Below, piece after piece: positions 8,682-17,328 of a DNA stretch of 64,000 nt. Both the position numbers and the translations under genes were made by a program. The notes beneath the pieces were generated by a model. That model searched no databases. It was not told where the DNA came from and saw only the letters and a program-made list of their open reading frames with translations. How positions within the stretch are numbered: position 1 is the first letter of the stretch; the number at the start of each line of letters is the position of its first letter. The DNA is from Pseudomonadales bacterium (GTDB lineage Bacteria; Pseudomonadota; Gammaproteobacteria; Pseudomonadales; Azotimanducaceae), in NCBI GenBank assembly GCA_012103505.1, contig WLWP01000001.1, forward strand, positions 310,001 to 374,000. The letters run 5' to 3'.

Positions 8682-9461
8682 ATGGGGACAGCGCTAGATT
8701 CACGGTTGAATGACAAAGTTGCTTTAGTTACGGGAGCTGGTAGCGGCATAGGTCGTGCAAGTGCGATTCGATTTGCAGCAGAAGGTGCAAAAGTTTTGTG
8801 TGCAGATATAGACACACAAGCGGCCGAGGGTACTGTTGGTTTGATAGCGGAGGCTGGAGGTGCTGCCGATAGCGTTGGTTTGGACGTTACAGACCAAGCG
8901 CAGATGGAAGCAGCATTCGAGCGAGCGGTTGAACAGTTTGGCAAGCTCAATGTTCTTTTCAACAATGCAGGCATAGCCGGTAGCGAATGGCAGCAGACGA
9001 TCGACGTGAATCTGACTGGTGTACACAATGGCCTGTTGCGCGGGGCGAAGTTTTTTGCCGCGAATGGCGGTGGCTCGATTATCAACACGGCCTCGGTAGC
9101 GGGGTTGGCTGGTTTAACCGGTCCCCATGTGACGGATGATCCGGATGAGATTCAACCGAATGTTGGTGCCTATGTTGCTGCCAAGCATGGTGTTGTTGGG
9201 CTGACCAAGCAGTTTGCCGTGACCTTTGGGCGCTTTGGTGTGCGCGTCAATGCAATCGCTCCAGGCTACATTGTCACGCCAATGACTGCAGAGGCACGCA
9301 GCGATGATGCGACGGAAGAATATTTAATCTCTCTCCATCCTCTTGGCCGGCTCGGGCAACCCGAAGAAATTGCTGCTGCAGCAAGCTTCCTCGCAAGTGA
9401 TGACGCGAGCTTTATAAATGGTGTTACGTTGCCGGTAGATGGTGGCTACACCGCGCGCTAA
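8682..9461 (+). CDS. SDR family NAD(P)-dependent oxidoreductase
   Basis: A classical 259-residue short-chain dehydrogenase. T-G-A-G-S-G-I-G binds the cofactor (17-24), D42 after the second strand suggests NAD preference, N-N-A-G lies at 94-97, and S138, Y164 and K168 form the catalytic set. The C-terminal D-G-G-Y is typical of FabG/BaiA-like enzymes. Substrate unknown; hydroxy-lipid or steroid alcohols would fit the neighbourhood. AAGGGGG stands five bases before the ATG. The stop overlaps that of the convergent PhyH gene by four bases. Confidence 0.9.
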   Translation: MGTALDSRLNDKVALVTGAGSGIGRASAIRFAAEGAKVLCADIDTQAAEGTVGLIAEAGGAADSVGLDVTDQAQMEAAFERAVEQFGKLNVLFNNAGIAGSEWQQTIDVNLTGVHNGLLRGAKFFAANGGGSIINTASVAGLAGLTGPHVTDDPDEIQPNVGAYVAAKHGVVGLTKQFAVTFGRFGVRVNAIAPGYIVTPMTAEARSDDATEEYLISLHPLGRLGQPEEIAAAASFLASDDASFINGVTLPVDGGYTAR

Positions 9462-10468
9462 AGGTTTGCTTCCCGACCTAGCGAACTTTGTTGACCATCG
9501 CCACCAGCATCCGACAATCTTTCTAGGTAGCGGAGAGGATCTGATTGGTCGCAGCCACCCAGACCCAGTGCGCTCCGATGATAGCCTAGGTCAGCCCGTA
9601 GCTGCTGCGGCATGCTGAGAATCCGTTCGCGTGGGATCGAGAGATACTGGTTGAACTGCGTGCGTAGCCAGCCGCGAGTATAGTTGAACGTTAACGTGCG
9701 GCGTGTGTTTTCTGATTTGTTACCACCGCCACCATGATATAGCCCCCCGTCCCACAAAAGCATGGAACCCGCAGACATCTCAACCTGTATGACTTCATCA
9801 GGTTCAGGCATGCGTTCGGCTGGCCAAAGGTGGCTGCCGGGAATTAACTGGGTGCTGCCGTTGTCTGGGTAGAAGTCATCGAGTGCTATCGCCACAGTCA
9901 ATACTAAGGGCAGGTGTGGGCGCGGGATTAAGGCGAAAAAGCCATCGTCTCTGTGTAAGCCTTGTGGGTTACAACCTGGGTCAGGGGCCATAGCTACGGC
10001 GCCAGCGTTGAAGATGAAGTCATGCCCGAGGACACCGGCCAGAATACCGCGAAGTTCTTGTTTAACTGCAATGTTGTCGACGACGGCTGTTTTAGCCAAC
10101 ACGTTTTGAATGTGGATCGTTTGTTTGTCCGTGAGAGGTCCATTTTGCTGGGATTGGCTGAAGAGTTTTTGTGTGTCTTGAAAGAAAGGCGACAGACCTT
10201 CGAGCAGATAGCTTACTTCCTGGTCCTCTAAAAAAGTGGGGACGATGGCGTAACCATCTTTGTGTACTTGCGAGACAATTTGAGCGGTCCGTTCGTAGGC
10301 CAGGCCATGCATGTCGTTAACAAAAGCCTTTACCCCATGCGCTGGCGCGCGGGGATCCGCACCTACGGGCTCGATACCGGTAGCAGCAAGTTCCAACTCC
10401 ATGAGTCGGTGCTCGTACTCTGCCTCGCGTTCTTGGAGCCGCAACGCCAAGACATCGGCTGGTGTCAT
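9458..10468 (-). CDS. Phytanoyl-CoA dioxygenase (PhyH) family, Fe(II)/2-oxoglutarate hydroxylase
   Basis: A 336-residue cytosolic non-haem iron oxygenase. The facial triad is intact: H172-R-D174 and distal H245, with R256 or R257 placed to bind 2-oxoglutarate. Residues 1-45 form a charged helical extension with many Glu and Arg residues that is not part of the core fold. Its ATG overlaps the TGA of the upstream CoA-transferase by four bases (ATGA), so the two are translationally coupled. Alpha-hydroxylation of an acyl-CoA formed by that transferase is the natural inference, unproven here. Confidence 0.9.
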   Translation of the reverse strand: MTPADVLALRLQEREAEYEHRLMELELAATGIEPVGADPRAPAHGVKAFVNDMHGLAYERTAQIVSQVHKDGYAIVPTFLEDQEVSYLLEGLSPFFQDTQKLFSQSQQNGPLTDKQTIHIQNVLAKTAVVDNIAVKQELRGILAGVLGHDFIFNAGAVAMAPDPGCNPQGLHRDDGFFALIPRPHLPLVLTVAIALDDFYPDNGSTQLIPGSHLWPAERMPEPDEVIQVEMSAGSMLLWDGGLYHGGGGNKSENTRRTLTFNYTRGWLRTQFNQYLSIPRERILSMPQQLRADLGYHRSALGLGGCDQSDPLRYLERLSDAGGDGQQSSLGREANL

Positions 10469-11646
10469 CCGCCTACGACACCACGTTCGCGGAGCGCCTT
10501 AATGGTATCCGCGTCATAGCCTGCCTCGGTCAGCACATCGCTCGTATGTTGCCCGTGCTCGGGAGAGTCACGAAAAATTTCTGACGGTGTTTCAGAAAAC
10601 CTGGCTGGCGGACGGGCCTGGCGCATGGGTCCCGCCCACATATGATCGAATTCCCAGATGGAATTCATAGCAACAACTTGTGGATCGTGGATGACATCTT
10701 CACGCGCGTTGATTTTGGCATAGGGGACTTGATTGGCTTCCATGCGGATGGCTAAGTCGTCTGTTGCGAACAGCAAAATTGCCTCGTTCAGACGAGCGCC
10801 CATCTTTTCATTGTCAACGCCATCTGCCGTTAGATAGGCTGGATCCTCCAGCAAGTTAGGTAGGTCTAGGGCCTTGAACAAATCCATCCACTCATCTAGC
10901 TGCACCGGCATTGTGCAGATGTAGCCATCCTTAGTTTGTCGAACGAAAACTTCGTGGCTCAGTGGCTCTGCATAAGGCACATCGTCCCCGACGAAAGTGT
11001 AGTTGAGGAGGCTGTCGCTCCACAGAAAATAAAGAGCAGTATCGAGCATAGCGATGTCTATGCGCTGTCCTTCGCCCGTTCTTCCCCTAGCAACCAACGC
11101 TGCTGTAATCGATTGGGCCGCTGACCAAGAAGTGAGTTTGTCGCAGATCAGCGTATTGACGAGCACTGGTTTCTCTTCCTTCGGGTTGGCCTGGAGGGCG
11201 CCCATTCCGGAAACGGCTTGGATGATTGCGTCATAGATACGGCGGTTGGCATAGGGACCTTCTGCACCGACACCATTAATTGCAGCGTAGACGAGCTTGG
11301 GGTTGATTGCCTTTAACGCCTCATAACCAAGACCTAAGCGATCCATCACACCTGGGCGATAGTTTTCTACCAGTACGTCAGCATCTTTCACTAGACGCCT
11401 GAGTACGTCTTTGCCTTCCTCGGTTGAAAGATTGATCATTGCCGAACGCTTGTTACGATTCATCATCGCAAATGCGCCGTTGACCCCATTGCGCTGAATA
11501 TTCTGTATCGATCGAATCCAATCTCCATCCGGGGATTCGACTTTTATGACGTCAGCCCCCTGATCCCCAAGTATGGAAGTACATATTGGGCCCGAATAAA
11601 TCGTGGTGAGATCGATAATACGAATCCCCTCTAGTGCACCGGCCAT
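10465..11646 (-). CDS. CaiB/BaiF family (class III) CoA-transferase
   Basis: Moves CoA from one acyl-CoA to a free acid through an aspartyl intermediate. The 393-residue protein has the N-terminal I-D-L-T start typical of the family, a nucleotide-fold half and D169 in the position of the catalytic aspartate of formyl-CoA transferase (D169 there too). A very strong AGGAGGG ribosome site precedes the ATG at 11646. It is the first gene of a two-gene operon with PhyH and diverges from the molybdenum hydroxylase gene. Substrate unknown; carnitine, bile-acid or branched acid transferases belong to the same family. Confidence 0.92.
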   Translation of the reverse strand: MAGALEGIRIIDLTTIYSGPICTSILGDQGADVIKVESPDGDWIRSIQNIQRNGVNGAFAMMNRNKRSAMINLSTEEGKDVLRRLVKDADVLVENYRPGVMDRLGLGYEALKAINPKLVYAAINGVGAEGPYANRRIYDAIIQAVSGMGALQANPKEEKPVLVNTLICDKLTSWSAAQSITAALVARGRTGEGQRIDIAMLDTALYFLWSDSLLNYTFVGDDVPYAEPLSHEVFVRQTKDGYICTMPVQLDEWMDLFKALDLPNLLEDPAYLTADGVDNEKMGARLNEAILLFATDDLAIRMEANQVPYAKINAREDVIHDPQVVAMNSIWEFDHMWAGPMRQARPPARFSETPSEIFRDSPEHGQHTSDVLTEAGYDADTIKALRERGVVGG

Positions 11647-11692
11647 AGAACCCTCCTTTTAGATACGGTAAGACTAATGCAGCTTGATGGCT

Positions 11693-11807
11693 GAAACCAA
11701 AGTTTTTACCGATTTCCTAATCGGCTCGGCAAAGGCGATGTGCTCAGGGGATAACCATGAACCATGCTTTTATTGCTGACTCGGACATTTTTGAGAACTT
11801 TGGTTTC
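11693..11807. promoter_or_regulatory. 12-bp inverted repeat in a divergent promoter region
   Basis: GAAACCAAAGTT (11693-11704) and AACTTTGGTTTC (11796-11807) are exact reverse complements 91 bases apart, between the starts of the CoA-transferase (11646) and the molybdenum hydroxylase (11878). A smaller CCGATT..AATCGG dyad lies between the arms. The spacing suggests paired operator half-regions that could loop; no regulator gene is adjacent. Function is inferred. Confidence 0.4.
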
Positions 11808-11877
11808 CGGCTTTACTCAATCATTCTCCCAGTCGACAATGAGGCGAAGAGAAGCGCTAACGGAATTGGGAGAGATC

Positions 11878-14118
11878 ATGAGTGAAGCAGAAGATTTAAA
11901 GTATGTCGGCACGCGGCCGGTGCGACCGGACGGCCTGGAGAAAGTGACAGGGCAGGCAAACTACGGTGCAGATGAAGCTCTACCTGGGATGATTTTTGGC
12001 GCGGTTGTACGATCACCTCATGCGCATGCGCGAGTCACAGGCATCGATGGCACCAAGGCATTGGCATTAGATGGCGTTTTCAGCGTGATCACAGCTGATG
12101 ATTTTCCAAACAGGGCTGGGATCAGTGTTGGTCGTAAACGGTTCATGGAAAACGTGATAGCCAGCGAAAAAGTTCTCTATATCGGCCAACCAGTGGCCGC
12201 CATCGCTGCCAAAACGCATGCGCTCGCGCGTGAAGCTGCTGAATTAGTCGAAGTCAGCTACGAGGTTCTTGAACCGGTATTGGATATGAAGGCGGCGATG
12301 AGTGCGGCTGCACCCGTTTTGCATGACGACATGTTCACTCAGGGGTTGGCAGAAACACCTGATACACCATCGAATGTCTCGACCCGAACTGCGATCACGA
12401 AGGGGGATGTTGAGGCGGGTTTCGCTGAGGCCGAAGTCGTGATCGAGCGCACCTTCGTGACGCCTATGGTGCACCAGGGGTATATCGAACCGCACGCTTG
12501 TGTGGCGAACTTCAATCAGGATGGCCGAGCTACGGTTTGGTGTTCTTCCCAAGGCCATTTTGGTATTCGGGACATGACTGCGTTGGCGACGGGAATGGAT
12601 ACGGGTGACATACGTGTTGTGGCACAAGAAATTGGCGGTGGCTTCGGCGGTAAAACGGTTGTCTACTTAGAGCCTCTGGCACTCAAACTGTCCGAGAAGG
12701 CACATCGGCCGGTGAAGATGGTCATGAGCCGCGAGGAGGTTTTTCAGTGTACCGGACCCGCGTCCGGCACGATCAACACAGTCAAGATAGGTGCGAAGAA
12801 AGACGGCACGATTACAGCCATGTATGCGGACTTGTTATATGAAGCGGGTGCGTTCCCAGGCAGCCCGCTAGGTGCCGGTGCAATGTGCATATTTGCGCCT
12901 TATGACGTAGAAAATATCTTGATTGAAGGTTTTGAGGTCGTTGTGAATAAGCCGCGTGTTGCGGCCTATCGTGCTCCGGGTGCACCACAATCAATGTTTG
13001 CGGGTGAGTCGGTATTGGATGAGCTGGCCCAGACGCTAGACATGGATCCAATCGACTTGCGGCTTAAGAATGCGGCGAAAGAAGGTACGCACGCCGCTTA
13101 TGGGCCACGATTTAAGAAGATTGGTCTGGTGGAGTGTTTGGAAGCCGCCAAAAAACACCCACACTATTCGGCGCCGTTGGGCGAAAACACCGGTCGAGGC
13201 ATCGCTGTTGGATTTTGGTTCAACGCCGGTAACAATTCCAGCGCCGAAGTCCACGTTGCTGAGTCTGGGATGATTCAGATAGTAGAAGGAAGTCCAGACA
13301 TTGGCGGCAGTCGTGCCGCCATGGCCATTATGGCCGCAGAAACATTGCAGGTGCCATACGATCGCATCCGAGTAAAAGTTGGTGATACCGACAGTACTGG
13401 GTTTTGTAATACCACAGGTGGCAGTCGGACAACGTTCGCGACTGGGATGGCGGTTATCAACGCATGCGAAGATGTTGTGGCTCAGCTGAAAGCTCGCGCA
13501 GCGATTACCTGGGGCATCGACGCTGAACAGGTGGAATGGGAAGATGGTGAAGCGAGACCAGGTCCCGGCGTGAACGCAGATGTCGAACCCCTGAAGCTTG
13601 CGAAGATCGCTCGGAGCTTCCCGAAGACAGGCGGCCCAATTTCCGCACGAGCATCGCTAAATGCACAAGGTCCTGGACCATCGTTTGCAGTCAATATGTG
13701 TGACATAGAAGTCGATCCGGATACAGGGCGCACGACCGTGCAGCGGTTTACAGCCATTCAAGATGCGGGTCGGGCCATACATCCGGACTATGTAGAGGGG
13801 CAGATGCAGGGTGGTGCGGCACAAGGGATTGGTTGGGCATTGAACGAAGAGTACATCTACGACGCTGAGGGCCAGCAAGAAAACCCGGGTTTCTTAGACT
13901 ATCGTATACCCGTGGCGTCGGATCTGCCGATGATCGACACTGAGATCGTGGAGGTTAACAATGACACGCATCCCTATGGCGTTCGTGGTGTCGGAGAGAC
14001 TCCAATCATCGCGCCGTTACCGGCTGTCGGTAACGCGGTCAGCAGAGCGTTAGGCAAGCGCATGTCAGAATTGCCGCTCTCGCCGCCGAAGGTGCTTGCT
14101 GCGATAGATGGAGATTAG
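11878..14118 (+). CDS. Xanthine dehydrogenase/CoxL-family molybdopterin-binding large subunit (orphan)
   Basis: A 746-residue molybdenum hydroxylase catalytic subunit. The a/b hammerhead domain occupies about residues 10-130; the cofactor loop G-G-G-F-G-G-K is at 253-259, followed by the A-Y-R-A-P-G segment, and the catalytic glutamate lies in the C-terminal G-V-G-E-T-P (about 714-719). It is not CO dehydrogenase, whose active loop is A-Y-R-C-S-F-R. Aromatic or N-heterocycle or acyl-CoA hydroxylation is likely. The usual small [2Fe-2S] and FAD subunits are absent from both sides. The ATG at 11878 has GGGAGAG before it; reading from 11764 would add a non-homologous 38 residues spanning the inverted repeat. 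Confidence 0.9.
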   Translation: MSEAEDLKYVGTRPVRPDGLEKVTGQANYGADEALPGMIFGAVVRSPHAHARVTGIDGTKALALDGVFSVITADDFPNRAGISVGRKRFMENVIASEKVLYIGQPVAAIAAKTHALAREAAELVEVSYEVLEPVLDMKAAMSAAAPVLHDDMFTQGLAETPDTPSNVSTRTAITKGDVEAGFAEAEVVIERTFVTPMVHQGYIEPHACVANFNQDGRATVWCSSQGHFGIRDMTALATGMDTGDIRVVAQEIGGGFGGKTVVYLEPLALKLSEKAHRPVKMVMSREEVFQCTGPASGTINTVKIGAKKDGTITAMYADLLYEAGAFPGSPLGAGAMCIFAPYDVENILIEGFEVVVNKPRVAAYRAPGAPQSMFAGESVLDELAQTLDMDPIDLRLKNAAKEGTHAAYGPRFKKIGLVECLEAAKKHPHYSAPLGENTGRGIAVGFWFNAGNNSSAEVHVAESGMIQIVEGSPDIGGSRAAMAIMAAETLQVPYDRIRVKVGDTDSTGFCNTTGGSRTTFATGMAVINACEDVVAQLKARAAITWGIDAEQVEWEDGEARPGPGVNADVEPLKLAKIARSFPKTGGPISARASLNAQGPGPSFAVNMCDIEVDPDTGRTTVQRFTAIQDAGRAIHPDYVEGQMQGGAAQGIGWALNEEYIYDAEGQQENPGFLDYRIPVASDLPMIDTEIVEVNNDTHPYGVRGVGETPIIAPLPAVGNAVSRALGKRMSELPLSPPKVLAAIDGD

Positions 14119-14201
14119 GTGTGGGTGTGATCGGGCTTGTCCAATAAGGGAATTGACCAGGCGCTGATTAGCTAAGTTCGATTGGCCAGAAAAAAGAAGC
14201 T

Positions 14202-14223
14202 GCGGATACCGTTTGGTATCCGC
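14202..14223. terminator. Bidirectional intrinsic terminator
   Basis: GCGGATACC-GTTT-GGTATCCGC forms a perfect 9-bp stem. On the minus strand it is followed by a CTTCTTTTTTC tract, and on the plus strand it is preceded by AAAAAAG. It lies between the convergent stops at 14118 and 14249, so it can end the minus-strand oxidoreductase transcript and probably the plus-strand one as well. Confidence 0.75.
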
Positions 14224-14248
14224 GAAAAGACACGTTTTGGCTGCGCGA

Positions 14249-15379
14249 TTAGTCCTCGAGAGAGGCGTTCATGCGTTCCACCGCCGTCAGATAATCTTCC
14301 ATAAACTCGCGCACAACTGTGCGCGTATCTTGGATTGCATCGATGAGGCCAACACCCTGTCCAACGAACGAAGTCGCTAACTGTCGCGCTCCTTCATGTC
14401 CGCCCTCGGCAAGTTTGGTGACTTTGGCGAGAGGCGCTTCGGAGACGAGGGACTGAAGCGGCATAGGCAGAGGTTGTGGCGCGTCTTCAGATTCCCAAGC
14501 ATCGGTCCAAGGGGAGCGAAGTTGGCGAGAGTACTTACCTGTTCTAGCCTTCGATCGCACGGTTTGGCGCGAACTCGCTTGGACGTACTTTTCTTTGATA
14601 ACCGGCGAGGTTTCAGCTTCCGACGTCGTGAGCCACATGGAACCAGTCCAGACGCCACTCGCGCCCATGGCCATGGACGCAGCCATTTGACGACCCTTGA
14701 TGATGCCGCCTGCAGCAAGTACTGGAACGCCGGATCCTTCTACGTATTGGCAGACCTCAGGTACGAGTACCATTGTCGAGACTTCGCCACAGTGTCCACC
14801 AGCTTCAGTGCCTGCGACCACTAGCACGTCGACACCGGCATCAACCTGTTTGGCCGCGTGTTCTTTGGCGCCAACCAAGGCTGCCACGGCGACACCATGT
14901 TGCTTACCCATATCAAGCATGTACTGCGGAGGAACACCTAAGGCGTTAGCAATCAGCTTGATAGGATGGGAGAAGGCAACATCGATGATGTTAGTTGCCT
15001 TGTTTTTAGTTAAGAAGCCGCCTGCGCCTGTCCGCTGGTTGTCATAGATATCCGCTGTGTCTATGTTGTGCTGCGCGAGGATATGCGCGGCATAGTCCTG
15101 ATGTTCGCGTGGGACCATAGAATCGATTTGTTCTGGGGTGTTGTTGTCATCGGTTATTGCCATGCTTGTAGGGGCAATCAGATCCACGCCGTATGGCAAT
15201 CCACCGATATGTTCGTCGATCCAGTTAAGCTCAATTTCTAACGTTTCTGCGCTGTAGCCAGCCGCACCGAGAACCCCGAAACCCCCGGCCTTACTGACTT
15301 CGACGACTACATCTCGACAGTGGGTAAACGCAACGAGTGGGAACTCGACGCCCAATAGATCGCAAATAGGTGATTTCAT
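14249..15379 (-). CDS. NAD(P)H-dependent flavin oxidoreductase / nitronate monooxygenase family
   Basis: An FMN-dependent TIM-barrel enzyme of about 376 residues. The family landmarks are G-F-G-V-L-G near residue 35, the V-V-A-G-T-E-A-G-G-H loop that holds the FMN phosphate and substrate, and A-A-G-G-I about 35 residues later. Members oxidise propionate-3-nitronate or act as 2-enoyl reductases or quinone reductases; which one applies cannot be told. I choose the ATG at 15379 because GGGAGAA lies seven bases upstream, overlapping a more distal ATG at 15394. The gene ends at the 14202 terminator. Confidence 0.87.
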   Translation of the reverse strand: MKSPICDLLGVEFPLVAFTHCRDVVVEVSKAGGFGVLGAAGYSAETLEIELNWIDEHIGGLPYGVDLIAPTSMAITDDNNTPEQIDSMVPREHQDYAAHILAQHNIDTADIYDNQRTGAGGFLTKNKATNIIDVAFSHPIKLIANALGVPPQYMLDMGKQHGVAVAALVGAKEHAAKQVDAGVDVLVVAGTEAGGHCGEVSTMVLVPEVCQYVEGSGVPVLAAGGIIKGRQMAASMAMGASGVWTGSMWLTTSEAETSPVIKEKYVQASSRQTVRSKARTGKYSRQLRSPWTDAWESEDAPQPLPMPLQSLVSEAPLAKVTKLAEGGHEGARQLATSFVGQGVGLIDAIQDTRTVVREFMEDYLTAVERMNASLED

Positions 15380-15439
15380 ACGTTGTTCTCCCAAAGATTT
15401 GAATTTATCTTGACCTAAGTTTTAGGGAGAAAGCAATCC

Positions 15440-16327
15440 ATGAATATTCTAAAAATTGTTCTACTCACAGCTTGTTTGCTTGTGAGTGGTCTAACGCAGG
15501 CACGATATAGCCACGATAAAGAGACTAACGTCGCGACGATCAATGGCGTTGAACTGGCCTATGTAGTAGCCGGAGAGGTAGATGCGACCCCGATCGTATT
15601 GATCATGGGGCTGACGGCATCGCATCGTTTGTGGAACGAGGCGTTCGTCCAAGGCTTGGTCGATGCGGGTTACCGCGTCGTTCTCTTTGATAACCGGGAT
15701 ACCGGTGACTCAGAACGTCTTGACCGCTTGGGCGAGCCCACAATCTGGTGGGAGATGCTCAAGAATGTCATCGGCATTGGCGTTGACGCGCCTTATACCT
15801 TGAATGATATGGCAGCAGATACCGTAGGAGTAATGGATGAGCTTGGCATAAAGCGAGCGCACGTTGTTGGTGCCTCCATGGGGGGAATGATTGCCCAGGT
15901 TGTTGCCGCCGAGTATCCAGGACGCGCGCGCTCCTTGGTTTCAATCATGTCAACAACCGGCGCACCTCATCTGCCAGATCCCGAGGAACAGGCTGCTGCA
16001 GATCTGCAGGGTCTTGGTGACGCAGAAGGGGACGGCGCAGCTCAAATGGAAGCGTTAGGGATTTACCCAGAGGCAATGCCCCGGCAACTGCTCGCAATAG
16101 TGGCGGCTGGCGATCGAAGCGAACAGGTGCAATCTATTGCGGTACCAACCCTTGTCCAGCACGGTGCGCAGGATACGCTCCTACCGCCGCCGCATGGCGC
16201 GCACACTGCTGAGCTCATTGGTGATGCAAAGTACGTGGTCTATGACGACATGGGACACAACCTGCCTGATGAAGTTGTACCGTTACTCGTCAAAGACATA
16301 GTTGCGCACATTGAGGCGGCTGAGTAA
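15440..16327 (+). CDS. Exported alpha/beta hydrolase
   Basis: A 295-residue hydrolase with a lipoprotein-free signal peptide (about residues 1-21, ending L-T-Q-A). The nucleophile elbow is G-A-S146-M-G-G, the acid is likely the Asp of G-A-Q-D (about 247) and the histidine that of G-H-N-L-P (about 272). The D-N-R-D-T-G segment near 84-89 is common in the aclacinomycin methylesterase-like branch. Periplasmic ester hydrolysis is inferred. Its TAA overlaps the ATG of the next gene by one base, indicating an operon. Confidence 0.88.
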   Translation: MNILKIVLLTACLLVSGLTQARYSHDKETNVATINGVELAYVVAGEVDATPIVLIMGLTASHRLWNEAFVQGLVDAGYRVVLFDNRDTGDSERLDRLGEPTIWWEMLKNVIGIGVDAPYTLNDMAADTVGVMDELGIKRAHVVGASMGGMIAQVVAAEYPGRARSLVSIMSTTGAPHLPDPEEQAAADLQGLGDAEGDGAAQMEALGIYPEAMPRQLLAIVAAGDRSEQVQSIAVPTLVQHGAQDTLLPPPHGAHTAELIGDAKYVVYDDMGHNLPDEVVPLLVKDIVAHIEAAE

Positions 16328-17328
16328 TGGCGATCGAGAACAAGCTATATAGCTCGGATCGACATACCACACATTATCTTTGCTCTGGACCAGAGGGTGG
16401 CGTCCCTATCATTTTTGTCCACGGTTGGCCCGAACTGTCCCTAAGCTGGCGTCATCAGATACCGCATTTCGCAGCGCTCGGGTTTCGAGTTATCGCGCCT
16501 GACATGCGGGGTTACGGCCAAAGTTCGATTTACCAAAACCATGGCGATTACGCTCAGAGGCACGTGGTTGCAGACATGCTCGAGTTGGCCGATGGCCTTG
16601 GAATTGGTCGAGCGATCTGGGTTGGTCATGATTGGGGGTGTGCGACGGTATGGAATCTTGCGCGCCACTACGCTGATCGCTGCATCGCGGTTGCTAATCT
16701 CTGTGTGCCTTACTACACCATTGAAGCAGGCTGGGATGGCTTATTGCCATATATCAATCGCGCCATCTATCCGGAAGACGAGTATCCGGCAGGTCAGTGG
16801 GAGTATCAGTGTTACTACGAAGAGAATTTCGCAGCGGCGACCGCCGCGTTTGATGCGGATCCTGAACAACTTATTTCGCTCATCTTTCGGCGCGGTAATC
16901 CAGATGGCCGTGGCCAGGTCGCGGGTACGGCAATGACACGCAAAGAAGGCGGGTGGTTTGGTGGTGGCGCGATGCCGGAATTACCGAATGATCCGGTGGT
17001 GGTCTCGGTTGAGGAGGTTAAGCAGTATGCAGAATCTCTGCGTAGAAATTCTTTCTTCGGTCCCGACTCCTATTACATGAACCATGACGCGAATGCAGCC
17101 TACACCGCTGAGGCGTCTTCGCACGTTCTCGATATGCCTGTGCTGTTCCTACACGGACGATATGACTATACCTGCGAAACAATAGAATCGAATGCAGTCG
17201 AGCCGATGCGCCAACACTGTTCCGAGCTGTCTGAGGCCGTCGTAGATTCGGGACATTGGATGGCCCAAGAAAAGCCCGAAGAAGTGAATAAACATCTGTC
17301 TGCATGGATCCAAACTGGTTGGTCCTAG
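16327..17328 (+). CDS. Alpha/beta hydrolase, epoxide-hydrolase type
   Basis: A cytoplasmic 333-residue epoxide-hydrolase-like enzyme. H32-G-W-P35 forms the oxyanion motif, D102 in G-H-D-W-G is an aspartate nucleophile as in epoxide hydrolases and dehalogenases, and the catalytic His sits in S-G-H-W-M-A-Q-E near residue 305. Hydrolysis of epoxides to diols is the likely reaction; fluoroacetate or haloalkane dehalogenation is a less likely alternative. It starts on the last base of the upstream stop codon and its own stop overlaps the convergent kinase gene by four bases. Confidence 0.9.
   Translation: MAIENKLYSSDRHTTHYLCSGPEGGVPIIFVHGWPELSLSWRHQIPHFAALGFRVIAPDMRGYGQSSIYQNHGDYAQRHVVADMLELADGLGIGRAIWVGHDWGCATVWNLARHYADRCIAVANLCVPYYTIEAGWDGLLPYINRAIYPEDEYPAGQWEYQCYYEENFAAATAAFDADPEQLISLIFRRGNPDGRGQVAGTAMTRKEGGWFGGGAMPELPNDPVVVSVEEVKQYAESLRRNSFFGPDSYYMNHDANAAYTAEASSHVLDMPVLFLHGRYDYTCETIESNAVEPMRQHCSELSEAVVDSGHWMAQEKPEEVNKHLSAWIQTGWS

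Noticed and set aside
11764..11877. 38-residue N-terminal extension of the molybdenum hydroxylase
   Set aside because: It covers the 12-bp inverted repeat, lacks family similarity, and GGGAGAG marks the ATG at 11878.
11878..14118. Carbon monoxide dehydrogenase CoxL
   Set aside because: The active-site loop reads A-Y-R-A-P-G rather than A-Y-R-C-S-F-R, and CoxS and CoxM are missing.
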